NCBI RefSeq assembly: GCF_020379485.1 | Contig: NC_063446.1 | Coordinates: 17,371,525-17,435,524 of the forward strand | Length of the DNA: 64,000 bases | Source: Brassica napus | Lineage: Eukaryota; Streptophyta; Magnoliopsida; Brassicales; Brassicaceae | Direction: 5' to 3' | Shown: one piece after another, positions 11,778 through 23,663 of the stretch | Layout of the letters: the number at the start of each line of letters is the position of its first letter | Numbering within the stretch: the first letter of the stretch is position 1 | Translations under genes and position numbers: made by a program | Notes under the pieces: model-generated | Database searches by the model: none | What the model saw: the letters and a program-made list of their open reading frames with translations, nothing else | What the model was told of the DNA's origin: nothing

Positions 11778-14700
11778 TTAGTGAAGAAAAGTTGGTGAAT
11801 CCATGCATATATGCACCAGCTTCTCCTGATACAACTCATAGCATTTAGTAACTGCTATCACGTCTGCATTGTCATCATCAATGCTCCAACTGTTTGCTAG
11901 AGTTTCCTGGCAAGCTAAAATGAAAATAGCTGCTGTCTCGGGCTGCTCAGCTTTGCGAAATGCTGCTAAAGCTTGCTCAAATGCTCCTATCGCTATATAT
12001 AGCATCACACCCCTACACTTTCGAAATCCAGATTAAGTTTACCTGAAACCTATTTCATAGGGTGTGCGTTTTCTCAAAATGAGTTAGCATTACATACCTC
12101 CAAATGTCATGTTCAGTTTGCATGACGTGTGTTGCCCACCTCTGCAACACTCTAAGTAAAATAAGTAAAAACATCAATTAAATTTATTTCCTAAGTAATT
12201 ATGTATGTATATATAGGTCTAGAGGGCCTCCAGATAGGTCTCTTTGGGAATTTTATTCTTGTGACATTTTTTCTTCTTTCATTTTGATAATGAAAGTTCT
12301 GATTCTTAAATTTAATCGATACAGTAAAAAAAAAAGTAGGGGACACCTTGCATAGTCAGATCCATTTAAATGCGTAGCTGCCAATGTAGCAGAATCCGTC
12401 CAACAACCAGCATCTTGTAACTGCATTGAGGAAAACATATAGACAAACTTGGGATGTAAAACCTGTTAACATTGAAACAAAACCTAACCTGGGAGCATGC
12501 TTCTTGGTATCTTCCAACTGAGCAGAGAAGATGAGTTCCAGAAAGTGATCTGTCTGGTCTTACCATATTGGCTGCAACTACCTTTATTCAGAAACCATGT
12601 TAAGAAATAAATAATTCATGTTATATGATTCACTAAAAAAAAAACAGTGGTAATACCTTCACCGCTAGCTCAACGAGGGATTTGGACACGCTAGTAGATA
12701 AAGCAACAGCACGCAGTGCATTGGGGTAGAAATAAGAGCTATCTGGAGAAGTGGAGAGTAACAAACTGACCGCACCTTCCAAGTTCCCAACTGATACAAG
12801 TCTGATCATCAAAGAAAATGTATGTTAGGCTCAAATCTTTTAAATCACTTTTTAGTTCTGAAAGGAATATGGTTGAAGATAACTAACTCGTGTACTCGGT
12901 TCTGAATGGCCTCTTCCCCTCCTAGATTCTCGTGCCACGGGATTCGTTCACTAGCGTATAACCATAATTCATTTTGTTCAAAAGCCATTAATTTTAGCTG
13001 GCCTTCACCCTGTTCACCAACCCCAAAATATTAGCGCACTCTATTTATTTATAATTTATGCCACTAGATGACTAACCAGAGAACCAATTTTCTCAAATCC
13101 TGAAACTGAGGGTCCCTTTGATGTAATTTTATTTAGCATAGTTGCCTCTTCAAAATGCTTCGTGGAAATCTTGCTTTTAATTTTGTTGGCTTCATAGTTC
13201 ATAGCACAAGGCAGTTTTAACCAAAAAAATGCCTCGGAAGTTTCTCCAAAAATGGCAGCCGTGAATGCAAATCTTGCAGTATAACCTTTATTTACTAGTC
13301 TGGAGTACAGTTTTGCTTTCTCATCATCTAGTAGGCAGCCTGTAGCCATAAGAATTTTAAATATTTTCTTACAGAAATAAAATGTAAAATCATCATATAG
13401 AAAATCATACAAGATATGATGGAAAAAGAAATAAGATGAATTTAACCTTCTAAACGATATGGTTCTAGTACTTTAAGCAATATTTCTATCACGGCAGGGT
13501 CTCCGATTGGTGGGAAATCAATCATGGAACTGCTAAGATCTTTAGAAGACGAAGTTCTTTCCGGAATAGAATGTGATCGTTTTCCAATACATTGACTAGA
13601 TGTGTTGAACCAAGATGGATTTACCCCCAGTTGCAAGATCATCCGAAATGCCTACACATGTATATATACTATAAGATAAGGTATTTATGATCCACTTGAA
13701 ATCAAAATATTAATATACCTTACCAAGGCATGTGATACAGGCAATAGCATAGGAGTGCATAAAGGTACTGGACGATATTTTTCCTTGGGAGGTTTTGTGT
13801 GGGATTTTTGGGTTATCATTTTTTCATTTCTACAGGAACAGGAGTTAAATTAGGAACATCAATGACTATGCATCTGATTTGCCTACTCTCAAATATCATT
13901 TGTATGATGTTACATGAATCACTTACACGCGGACCTCGACCAGGCGGAAGCTACCATCAGTTCCAACAACACACAATACAAGGGAGTCAAATCGGCTAGT
14001 TCCCAGGGCCAACCAATCAAGTTCAAGTATAAGGGAGCCAGGTATTTGAGGCCTTATAAGGGAAATGGCTAATGGATCCGGCGAATCCTACAATAAAATA
14101 TAAGAGCATCACTGTCTACAGAGGAATTGTAAGGTTGTTTATGCACATTACAGGTAGAGTTATCAGGGGAAAAAAACAATATCTTATTATAACAATGTCA
14201 AAAAACTTTCTTACAATATCGTAGAAGGAGAAGGTGTTGTCAAAAAATAGCACAAAGATCCGTCCTCTGCTAATACTGTCATGATAGATGGGTGAAAATT
14301 TGATCTTCTTTATTCCTTCTTTGCATGTGTTAAACGATGAAGAGTTACCGGATGTTACATCCCACCACCGTATGTTTCCTAACTTGTCACCTGTGACCTG
14401 TTAAATGATTGTCTAAGATGTTTCTTAAAGTTCATTAGAGATAACATGAAGAGGAAAGAATACATACAACATGAGGCACGCGATATGCCATAGCCGTAAT
14501 TAACCCATCAAAAGTATTGAAAGAAGCTTCCGGCCATTTCGGTCTAAAAGAAAAAAGATGAATATACAATGTCAGAGCACGATGAAGAAAAAACTCTGAG
14601 AATGTTTTCCAAAAGCAACCTGAAATCTCGAATCCTTCGTCCATAAACTTCAAAAACGCCAAGTGCACCATTTACTAGTGCGAATGCAAAACTTTCTGAA

Positions 14701-17238
14701 GTATCATCTTGGAGTTGTCCATCAGCAGTGCCAACAACTTCTGTTGGAAAGACATTGTTTTTATAATAAGGTTCAATGTAAATATGAAAAGAATTATTAT
14801 AAAAACTAGCTCACTAAAATCTGATGCTTTTGGAGTTCCAGAGACAATTGTTTCTTGGTTAGAAGAGATAGAAGGCTGTTTTGAGAGGCTCTTTTCAGCT
14901 GAATTTGGAATAGTTGGGAGCGTCCATTCCAAAACCGTAAATGGAAGAGTTAGTGATCTAATCTACATCAAGGTACAAGTCATAGTGTAAATACAATTCT
15001 ATTTCATCATAAATATTTTTTTAAACACGTAAGAAACTAACTTACCATCACTGGACTTTTAGTCATTGCCCACACTTCTACCGGATCACCACGGAATAAA
15101 ATAAGAAGATACCTAGTAAGAACAAACGTTTATTTTTATTTAAAAACCAAGGGTGGTTTGTTTTATTCGGCGAGCTCTATTTCGTTTCCTTGGGGAAAAA
15201 AAAAAAGAGACCAACCTCCCAGAAGATGAAACCTTTAGAGCTCTTATGGGAGCTCGCTCTGGTTTTTGCAAAACTCGAAAGCCTTTACTAACGCCACTCC
15301 TAAGACATGTGATGGCGAGCCTATTAATAAATCCACCTGTTCGTGTACTCACCTGGCACCGCAAAAGCAAACATTATCGTTGTTCAAAAAATCGAACAAA
15401 AAACATAGTGTGACCCCTATGAAATAAATATTTTATTTTACCCGACTACAAGAGAATGAAACGAGTCTCGAATTTCCTAGCCAATTTAAACCCCTGATAC
15501 GGCTGGTGTGTGCAGAGAAACTTGCAGCTACTGCGTTTGCAGACACATCAACAACATCAATTGTGCCAGCTTCAGTTCCCAAAGCTACGAGAGGTACTAC
15601 TACAGCAGGAGAGTTCCCTCCACCTTCATAACCATTACATTACAATACATCAACTTTTTTGACGATTTTCATTTTTTATGTAAGCATATACAAAAATTAC
15701 TGAGTTCGTTGATGCAACTAACGAGCCAATGTTGCTGTCATTGAAGGGGTTGGTACCGCAAGAATAGTCACTGTTGACGAGAGAAGCTGCAGTTGTCCAA
15801 CTAAAGAGATCTGCATCAAAGAGATTTTCTGTAAATAGAAACAATCTATAAAGGTAGAGATGTTTTCTGATTTGGCCACATATACCTCAAAAGATGTATC
15901 AGTTGAGCTCTTTAGTGGCTTGTCATTACTCTGAAGATTAGAAGAGTCTTTATCTCTTTTGACGCTCAAAATCCAACTCCATAATTTACCATCATCAGAT
16001 ATAGATATAAAATGTGTCTTGAACCCAAGAAAAGCATCATCATCTCCACTGAAATAAAAAGAATCATCGACCATTGAAGCATCCAGAACAGGATCTGAAT
16101 GGATCTTCCTAATGTTTTGGAGGGTTGAGTCCAACTGGGAGATTAGAAGAGACAGAAGAGAGGGCAACGGTGCAGAAATACCAATTGCTGGTATCAACTC
16201 TTCGATTCCACACAAGACATGGACCTGTTCCCCTCTGCACAAAAAAAAACAAAAAAAAGACTACATTGAGAAAAAAAAGACCAAACAGAGATGAGAGAGT
16301 GGCTCTCACTCTTGTCGTCGCCAAATGCTGAGCCTGCAATCAAAGTGAAGGCAGTACAAAAACTCTTGGTTTGGGTCAGGCAAAACATCTACAAACTTGG
16401 CGTACTCACGAGGTAAAGCAACCACGTAGAGGGTTGCGTCGTATTGTAAATCAAAGACGACAAGCTCTCTAGGAAAGGTGAGGAAGATGATGTGTTTCCA
16501 GTGTGGTGAGAAAGAGAATTTCGCAGAATAAAAAGGGAAAACGGCTGTTGAAGAGTGACTACTGCTGCTGCTACTAACAAGGGCTTCACGTTCTAGCTTC
16601 TGCAGATCGGTGCTATCCGTTTGGATGTGAAACTCCTTGGACGTAACATCGTTTTCAGTGATCCCAAAAAGTTTAACGGAAAGAAGAAACCCTTTGAGTC
16701 CGAGAAGGCAGAAATGGGTGGAGTCGAAGGGATCGCAGCGGATGCAGGATATGAACTCAGGAGATGAGTCATGTTTCCAGAACACGTGTCCGGAGTCCGT
16801 GTAAAGCGTGAGAGAAGATGAACCGGAGATGGCAGCAATGATGTAGGATTCCGGTAGAGCCAATACCCAACAGAGATCCTGCACGCCTCCGTCAGAGTCT
16901 TGTTCAAGCCATAGGCGGACAGAAGGGACGCGAAAGTCAACAAGAGCGATGCGGCCGAGGTTATCACCCACGGCAATGAGGAGTTGAGAGGAGAAGGGAT
17001 CACCTCGCTGACGACGGAGTGGAAGAGGAGCCCACCGAAGAGAGGTCACTGTAGGACTTGCAGATGAGAGAGGGGAAGGGAGGGAGACGGTTGAAATGAG
17101 CTGCAGAGACTGTGAGTCGACAAGAGAGACACAAGGACCCGAAGCAAACGCGAGCAGGCCGGAGGTGCTGAGGTCGGCAGCTGATAAGTTGCTTCGGCTA
17201 GGTGGTCCAGGAAGAATAGAATTAGAGGACGAACTCAT
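11778..17238 (-). CDS. WDR11-type WD40/transducin family protein, multi-exon
   Basis: Large two-propeller WD40 protein. Animal WDR11 acts in endosome-to-Golgi tethering; the plant role is inferred by family only. The ATG is at 17238 and the stop at 11778-11780. The first four exons resolve exactly (16310-17238, 15886-16234, 15723-15828, 15442-15623) and keep frame across GT-AG introns. Landmarks in order: LLAFASGPCVSLVDSQSLQL, RIALVDFRVPSVRLWLEQD, EGEQVHVLCGIEEL, a run ending DGKLWSWIL, PLVALGTEAGTIDVVDV, RIRGLNWLG, GFINRLAITCLRSG, DPVEVWAMTKSPVM, ALVNGALGVFEVYGRRIRDF, GDKLGNIRWWDVTSGNSSSF, DWLALGTSRFDSLVLCVVGT. The C-terminal part (13400-11778) is alpha-solenoid-like: LSGTHLLCSVGRYQEACSQL, GAFEQALAAFRKAEQPETAA. 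No disruption seen. Likely orthologue At2g26610; exact downstream exon edges were not all worked out. Confidence 0.88.
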
Positions 17239-17741
17239 TTTTTTTTTTTCTCTTATTAGCTTTCTTTGAGAATTGTAGGATGATTTGTAGTATGTTTTTA
17301 GAGTTTTGGAGGGAGAAACTAAATGATGTTGCGCATCTGTTTAGGCTGAAGACTCTCTATCTCATCTTCTAATAACAGAATCCCCCAAACCGTTAGGATC
17401 TCTGCTTTACTTTCAACTTACTAAATTTCTACCTATTTTTTTTTATTTATCTTTGCGCACCATTATAAATGATTATATGCTTTGTTTTGTTTGTAGCATT
17501 TGGGCTGCATAGCATCAAATCAGAGTTTATTAAATCTAGATCGTACGAAACAAAAATATTCATAATCCTTTTAATCTAAGCAGAGAGCCAAATTTATGTA
17601 TACATAAGATTTGATTTGATATAATAATATTATATATGAGAGCTTCTGTGCTCCTAGCATTTCGTGAGCCTCTCACTCCTAGTAGTAATATGAAAAAAAC
17701 CCGAGGATCCAATCGTCGAATCTCATACACAATTTCAGCAG
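17239..17741. promoter_or_regulatory. Promoter of WDR11-like gene and 3' UTR of GH17 gene
   Basis: Both neighbours are on the minus strand: this ~500-bp spacer carries the upstream region of the WD40 gene (right after 17238) and the 3' untranslated region of the GH17 gene (left of 17742). No coding. A T-rich tract directly precedes the WD40 start codon. Confidence 0.4.
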
Positions 17742-19045
17742 TTATATCATCACGAGGAAAACCGAGATAGAGATGACTAATGCCACATAGCAAGAAGCTA
17801 GCTGCAACAAAACACAGAAGAGAAGAGAATAATAAATATAAGACTCAAAGATGATACCATACATAATCAGAGTATTATTCACCATACCTTTGACGATGAA
17901 AAGGGCGCATCTGACTTTAGGCTGTTGAATCCGATATCATAAGATATGGTTCCGTCGGGCTTATAAAGTCCAAAGTGGGTCTCTGAACTTTTCCCCGGTT
18001 TAGAATTTTCATTGAACAGGGCAAAGATGTATGCTTTGAGCACCATTTTGGGCCTAAGAGGAGTCCCTTTCTTCTTTGCAAGCCTCTTCCTGAGGTTATA
18101 GTTATAAGTCCTGGCGTTCTCAGGAGTGGCAGCTGGTTCATCCGAATCGCCTTTAGAAGCCCACCCCGTTTCAGTAATCATGACCTCCATCTCCTTGAAG
18201 CCAGCATCTTCCAGGGCCATGTACGCGGCGTCAATCTGTGCGTCAAGCATGTTATCATACCGCAGATTGGTTTTGGGGTCGTAGATCCCTTCAGTGGGCT
18301 TGAAAAGAGCATAGTTGATATCGATCTGAGTGGGGTTATAAGTGTAGGCCAAAAAGGGGTAAGCGTTCAAACAGAAAGGAGAGCCAATCTGATCAAAGAA
18401 CTCCAGGAGAGGCTTCATGAACTGAACAACGTTCTCCTTGAAGACACAGGAAGACGGCGGGTACGAGTCAGCAAACACGGCCTGCGAATGAGCCGTGGTG
18501 ATCTGCACCGTCTCCTCCAGATTCATCTTCTTCAGCGCGTTGTAGACGTTCTTGGCCGCGCCTAGCAAGGCTCCGGAGAGCTCGGAGTCGCCGCCTCCGA
18601 GAACTTCGTTTCCTACGGCGATGCCACGGATCCGGGTGTTTGGCAAGAAAGACTGAACATTGTCTTTGACCCAAGTGAGGGCGTGATCAGCGTTCGAGCT
18701 CATCTCTTTCAAGAAGCCATTTGGGAGACCGACCACAAGGTCTAAACCAGTGCCGCTGAAAGCTTGGAGGACAGTGTGGTCGGCGTCGTATATACGCACG
18801 TTCCGGATTTTAGCTTGCTTTAGAAGTAAGACTACTTTATCCGGCGAGGGGATGTTATCAGCAATCCTTCCATAGTTTATCCCGTAAGTTCCCACGAATG
18901 CTCCTTTTGCTTCAAGCCCTGGAGAGAGACAAGGGCATGAGCACCCAAAGTAAATAAAATAATCTTTTTATTGAAATCGGATTGAACCTGTCAAAATCGG
19001 ACTGAAGAAGAGGAAGTTGAGAAGAAGCAACCCAGAACTTCTCAT
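17742..19045 (-). CDS. GH17 glucan endo-1,3-beta-glucosidase, likely GPI-anchored, 3 exons
   Basis: Beta-1,3-glucanase of glycoside hydrolase family 17, acting on callose in the wall or at plasmodesmata. Exons (minus): 18988-19045, 17888-18918, 17742-17801; 1,149 nt, 382 residues. Exon 1 encodes a signal peptide (MRSSGLLLLNFLFFSPILTG). The mature enzyme starts GTYGINYGRIADN. The catalytic acid is in RGIAVGNEVLGGG, the nucleophile in VMITETGWASKGD; FALFNENSKPG and HFGLYKPDG are family blocks near the end. The last 20-codon exon adds the hydrophobic tail LASCYVALVISISVFLVMI, which with the upstream Ser-rich stretch fits a GPI-anchor signal. There is no X8/CBM43 domain. Using the exon 2 frame alone would end at 17879 without this tail. 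Likely orthologue At2g26600. It looks intact. Confidence 0.93.
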
Positions 19046-19711
19046 CTGATATTTTTTTCGGAAAAAGAGATAATAGACGATTCAGGTCACAAAGACCCAA
19101 CCGAAGCGAAAGCGAGAATCTGGTTCCACAGCAACATTAGATTCTTCGGATCAAACAAAACCCTTAAAAGTCTGCAAGAGAAACCCAAAGTGTGAGATGC
19201 TTCTTCTTCTGCTTGACTTGAATGATTGATTGCAAAAGAGAGAGAGATATTTTTTTTCGGTTTCTTTTGGGGATTCCTCTTCGTCGCTGTCGAGTATATG
19301 AATAAGTTGCAATGTGAAACAAAAGAAAGAACAAGTTGGCAAATTCACCTTTTTTTTTTCTTTTCTTTCTCTTTTAAATAAAGCTTTTTAGTGAATATAA
19401 TTAATAATATGAAAAGGGAAAATAAGATTGGAAATTTCGTAGTTGTTAAGTAGTGATGTGGTTGGACGGTGTGTTTCCTTTGGACGTACCAGCATTACAG
19501 CTAAATCGGACGTGTATGGACCTCATTGCATCACTTTTCCTCAAATGCTTTTGTTTTCTTATTATAGTATACAAAACATCTAATTTTCTCTCTCCTTTCT
19601 CTCAAACTTTCCCAGAGCTTAAATTAACCGGCTCTTGGCTCTGGTGATTTTGTTTCGTTCTACACTAGTTTTTTTTTATAATCTAATAACATTGAAACTA
19701 TGATATTTTTA
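19046..19711. promoter_or_regulatory. Upstream region of the GH17 gene
   Basis: Noncoding. It contains the 5' leader and promoter of the minus-strand GH17 gene, including CT/GA-rich tracts (about 19220-19260, 19350-19375). It ends where the candidate Helitron terminus begins at 19712. Confidence 0.4.
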
Positions 19712-20109
19712 CTAACCAAGGGTGTAACCCCACGAAAGCGTGGAGTCGGGTATGCAGTTGTTGCTCTATATTACTTTGTTGTTTTGCCAAGATTTGTGTT
19801 TTAATAAGATGGGGTGGGGTGATGAATTGTGGTTATTGATTGTGTTTAGAGTTATATATTTGTTGTTGTAGCAGAGTAGTCGATTTTATGTAGTTTATTT
19901 GTAGTTGTTTTATTTTAAAATAATATTCATTATCCTAAATTTTGTAGTTGTTTGTTCTTTTTTAAAAAAAATTAATTTGTTTATTTATTTGGTAATTTGT
20001 AATTTCTCTTTACTTGTGTGTTTAAAACAGACATTTTAAAAAGAAAATTAGAATTAAAATTGTATACGGGAGTTTTAGTTGTGTTTGGGCCTTAACATGC
20101 TTAAAATGA

Positions 20110-20760
20110 AATTGAAATCTTGAGAAGAATGTTTGCCACATTGCTGAATTGTTATAATCATGCTATGCAATATGTTTCTAAGTTTTCACCATTTGAGATT
20201 GTTTAAGGATTCAATCCCATCTCACCTTTGGAAATAATGCCTTTACTTTTGAGTGAAAGAATTAATGTTGATGGAAAAAAGAAGGCATAAATGGTGAAAC
20301 ATATTCATACTGAAGCTAGAAGGAACTTGGAGGAGAAAACTAAGCAGTATGTTAGACAAGCTAACAAGGGCAGACGGTCTTTGATGTGGGTGATCAAGTT
20401 TGGGTCCATTTGAGAAATGAGAGGTTTCCAAATGAGAGGAAATCAAAGCTAATGCCAAGGATTGATGGTCCTTTGACAGTCATGCACATAATCAACAACA
20501 ATGCCTATAAACTCGATCTGCAAAGTAAGTATGATGTTAGTGATAGTTTTAATGTTTCTGACTTGGCTCCTTTTGTTGCAGATGATCCAGATTTGAGGAA
20601 AAATCCTTTTCAAGAGAGAGAGGGGATGATGTGATCATGAGAATGCAACATGAACCAATTAAAGAAGAGATCAACAATGATGATGTCTTAGCCATTCCAT
20701 AAGGTCCAATAACTCGTGCTAGATCAAAGAAGTTGTCACTAGAATGCTCAAGTCTATTTA
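20110..20760 (+). pseudogene. Ty3/Gypsy pol 3' remnant (integrase C-terminus)
   Basis: Broken coding is readable as a Gypsy integrase tail: FEIV then a stop, AYKLDLQ-like core, and the clean segment 20386-20634 with VWVHLRNERFPNERKSKLMP, RIDGPLTV, NNNAYKLDLQ and FNVSDLAPFVADDPDLR, the post-integrase beta-barrel typical of plant Gypsy elements. It continues as ITRARSKKL. Downstream (20815-20920) CCCTAACTTAGTTTTGTCCC and TTTTTAATGAGGC match sequences usually found just before or in the 3' LTR. The 5' and central parts of pol, and gag, are gone. Confidence 0.75.
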
Positions 20761-21410
20761 TGAAAAATGTCGGCCGAATTTTCAATCACTAAGCCTTCCC
20801 CTTTGCAGAGTTTTATCCAACCAGCTGATAAACACTTGTGTGTGCTCTTTTTCCCTAACTTAGTTTTGTCCCACTGGATTTTTCAAGTTAGGTTTTTAAT
20901 GAGGCCACAATCCTTAACCATATGTTCATTGTTGGTTCATTTTAGTTATCTAAGTCTTATGTTTTTAATCTAAGTATTTTTATGTAATGTTTTATTTACA
21001 ACATGTCCTATGTTGTACTTAGGTGTGAGAGATATGCGTTTTAAGTGGTTTTGTATTTCTCAAAGGTCTTGTGCATGTACAAGACCTTGTCTCCTTGTTG
21101 TCTTTATATTCTGGTCGAAACTAAGTAATGCAATCATTATCTTTTCAGTTTAAAAACATGTTTATTTCTTCTCTTAAGTCTTGTCAAGATTTGAAGATTG
21201 CTGGTGTGTAATATTTAGCTTTGGTTTCTCTGATTTAGTGTGTAATATCTAGATCAAAAGCCTTGGAATATCAAGAGTTGAATCATACCTCTTGTGTTCC
21301 ACAACAAACCACACGCCTTGGAATAGATTGAGTCTTTTGATTCTCTTTTCGCAAGGATTATAACTGTTTCATCGTTCCAGTTCCAGAGTCCATCTTAGGA
21401 GTGTATTAAC

Positions 21411-21830
21411 AAGCAAGAAATTAACAATGTCATGAGAAAATTCACGAGCTACCAAAAAAAGCAATATGTGAAATCCAAACGAGTAAATCTAAACTTTTTG
21501 TTAAAATCTTGACATTCCAAAATCTCATGAATTTTTTTCTAAAGTTTTACAGATTCTTACTAAAATCAATACAACACAGTTTCACAAGCACAAGCAAGCA
21601 ACTAACAATGTAATGAGCAAATTCATGAACCTACCAAAGAGAGCAATAAGTGAAATTCAAACGTGTAAATCTAAAATTTTTGTTAAAATCATGACTTTCC
21701 AAAGTCTCACGAATTATTTCCTAAAGTTTTACAAATTCTTCCTGAAATCAACACAACAGAGTTTCACGAGCACAAGAAAGCAACTAGCATTGTCATGAGC
21801 AAATTCACGAACCTACAACGAGTAAAAACA
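21411..21830. repeat. ~181-bp imperfect tandem repeat, about 2.3 copies
   Basis: The motif AACAATGTCATGAG-AAATTCACGA recurs at about 21423, 21604 and 21784 (spacing 181-182 bp), and intervening blocks (TAAATCTAAA, TTTTGTTAAAATC, CTAAAGTTTTACA, CAACACAG-TTTCAC) recur at the same spacing. Copies differ at many positions, so the array is old. The nucleosome-like length resembles satellites, but I do not recognise it as the Brassica centromere repeat. Confidence 0.7.
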
Positions 21831-22574
21831 AAAACAATCTTGACTACGAACTAAAACATATGATGGACTCCATTAAATCAAAAAGTTCACAAGCAAAGAG
21901 ATTTAACCACCAATTCAACATGATTCAGTTATGGTACCTCACAAACCAAAATTATTTATCAAAATAAGAATGAACAAACGAAGTATAACAAACAAGAAAC
22001 TTAGAGATGAGTTCTACATCATCCACCACTACTCTCTCACATCAAACAACCATTAAACATGTGATGCATTTATTATTTACACTAACACTATCACTCAATA
22101 ACTTGCTGATATATTGTGTGAGTGAATGAACACTTGTTATCAAGCCTTATGTATAACTAGATGCATGTGATATTGAAAGAAGTAAGCTAAAACCAAGAAA
22201 TGAATACAACAAGTCAAATAACACATAGATGACCATGAAAAGTACATTTCTAATATGTAGGAGGCAAAAAGAAACAAAATAGCCTTTCTTGGGTTTTTGA
22301 TGTTTATGTTGCTATGTGACATCGGGATTCAAAATTTCTTACCAAAAATCAAGGCCACGAGATTTCTAGAAGAACAACTAGTAAACTTTTTTCGCGACTC
22401 AAATAAATAACTTTCTTCATAGCTCAGTTTCTTCATGATTTGATGTCGAGAGAAAGAGAATCTCGACGAGTCTTTTTTTTAAAAAAAAATTTGTTTGCTT
22501 TTAGCTATATTAATGGTTAGCGGTATTATTGTCTTTTGATTTATCAACGAAGATTATATTTCTGATTTTTAATT

Positions 22575-22979
22575 GGGCAAATCTCCAAAATAACACATTT
22601 CTAAGTTTATGTCACAAAATAGCGTTCAAAAACTAAAATAACTAAAATAGCATTTTATCTTTTGAAAAATTTAATTTTATTTTATTTTTCAAAATTTGAA
22701 ATCTTATCCCCAAAATCCAACTCTCCAGTTCTAAACCCTAAAACCTAAACTCTAAACCCTAAGTCCTAAACTCTAAGCCCTAAATCCTAAACCCTGAACC
22801 CTAAATCCTAAACTCCATCCCTTAACTCTAAACCCTAATGTCTAAATTAATTTACCATTGGGGTATAAGTGTATATTTATCTCTTTTGATAAAACATTAA
22901 GTAATATTTTGGTCATTTTTATTCTTAAAAACTATATTTGTGAAAAAAACTTTTTTAATGCTATCCTAATCATTTTCTC
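22575..22979. mobile_element. MULE-type MITE with 9-bp TSD and telomere-like core
   Basis: A perfect 9-bp direct repeat TTTTTAATT flanks it (22566-22574 and 22980-22988). The left end GGGCAAATCTCCAAAATA is an inverted, diverged match to the right end (TAATCATTTTCTC plus more internal pairs such as CAAAATAGC against the reverse of TGCTATC). 9-bp duplications are typical of Mutator-like elements. The 405-bp element has no coding; its centre is a degenerate CCCTAAA repeat (22735-22840). Confidence 0.72.
22735..22840. repeat. Degenerate telomere-like repeat (CCCTAAA)n
   Basis: About a dozen variants of CCCTAAA/TCCTAAA/CTCTAAA in tandem, wholly inside the MITE at 22575-22979. It is not a true interstitial telomere: units vary and it is bounded by the MITE arms. 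Confidence 0.85.
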
Positions 22980-23663
22980 TTTTTAATTTGAGAGACTAGT
23001 TTAAGATAAAAACTTAAATATGGTTACCTTGGAGAATTTCCTAAAATATAATTATCAAAGATTATATAAGAGCAATTTTCCTTTTGTAAAATTTTAATAA
23101 GAAACCATAAAAGAATATATTTTGTAATAATAATTATACTTTTCTAAATCTGTTTTGAAACTTAAACAAAAAATATTTGAATAATATATTTTAACACATA
23201 TCACAATCTTAAATTTTTAATTAATACATGTCCAAGTTAATTAGGAATTAAAAAAACAGAGCTTTATATAATAACAAGATTAAAGCGTAAACAAACAGGA
23301 AGGAAGGAATAGGAGGAAACATAAAAAAATAAAAAAAAAAGGGTTAAAAGGAAGAGACGAAGCAAATCGAAAGAAAAGCCGAGAGATTGATTATCAGCTA
23401 AATCCGTTCCTAGCGAACTTTCTTGTGAGAAGGTATTAATCTAATCTGCTTAAGATTTGTGCCTAGGGTTTTGTTCTTCCATCAGTATCTAAGGATTCGC
23501 TTTCAGATCTGCTTTCTATATTATTAAATTTGTATTCTCTCCTACAAAGTGCAAGTAGAAGAACCTGGCTCTAGTGATTAGTTTTATCGAAGAGCAGGAT
23601 TGTGATTTCTCCGTGTACTGAAATATTATTTTGCAGTAGAAAGAGAGAGAGAGAGTCGGTGAT

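Larger units (their letters stand above)
19712..23279 (-). mobile_element. Candidate minus-strand Helitron carrying nested repeats
   Basis: On the minus strand the 3' end reads CCACGCTTTCGTGGGG (a 5-bp stem hairpin), then TTACACCCTTGGTTAG, followed by T. The 5' end at 23279 reads TCTTGTTATTATATAAAGC. The host bases flanking the element are A (19711) and T (23280), as Helitrons insert between A and T. The terminal tetranucleotide is TTAG rather than CTRR, a one-base departure that lowers confidence. The 3.6-kb body holds a Gypsy fragment, a tandem repeat and a MITE, but no Rep/helicase, so it would be non-autonomous. Confidence 0.42.

Noticed and set aside
21411..21830. Brassica centromeric satellite
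   Set aside because: Length is close but I cannot match the sequence to the known centromere repeat, and only ~2.3 diverged copies are present.
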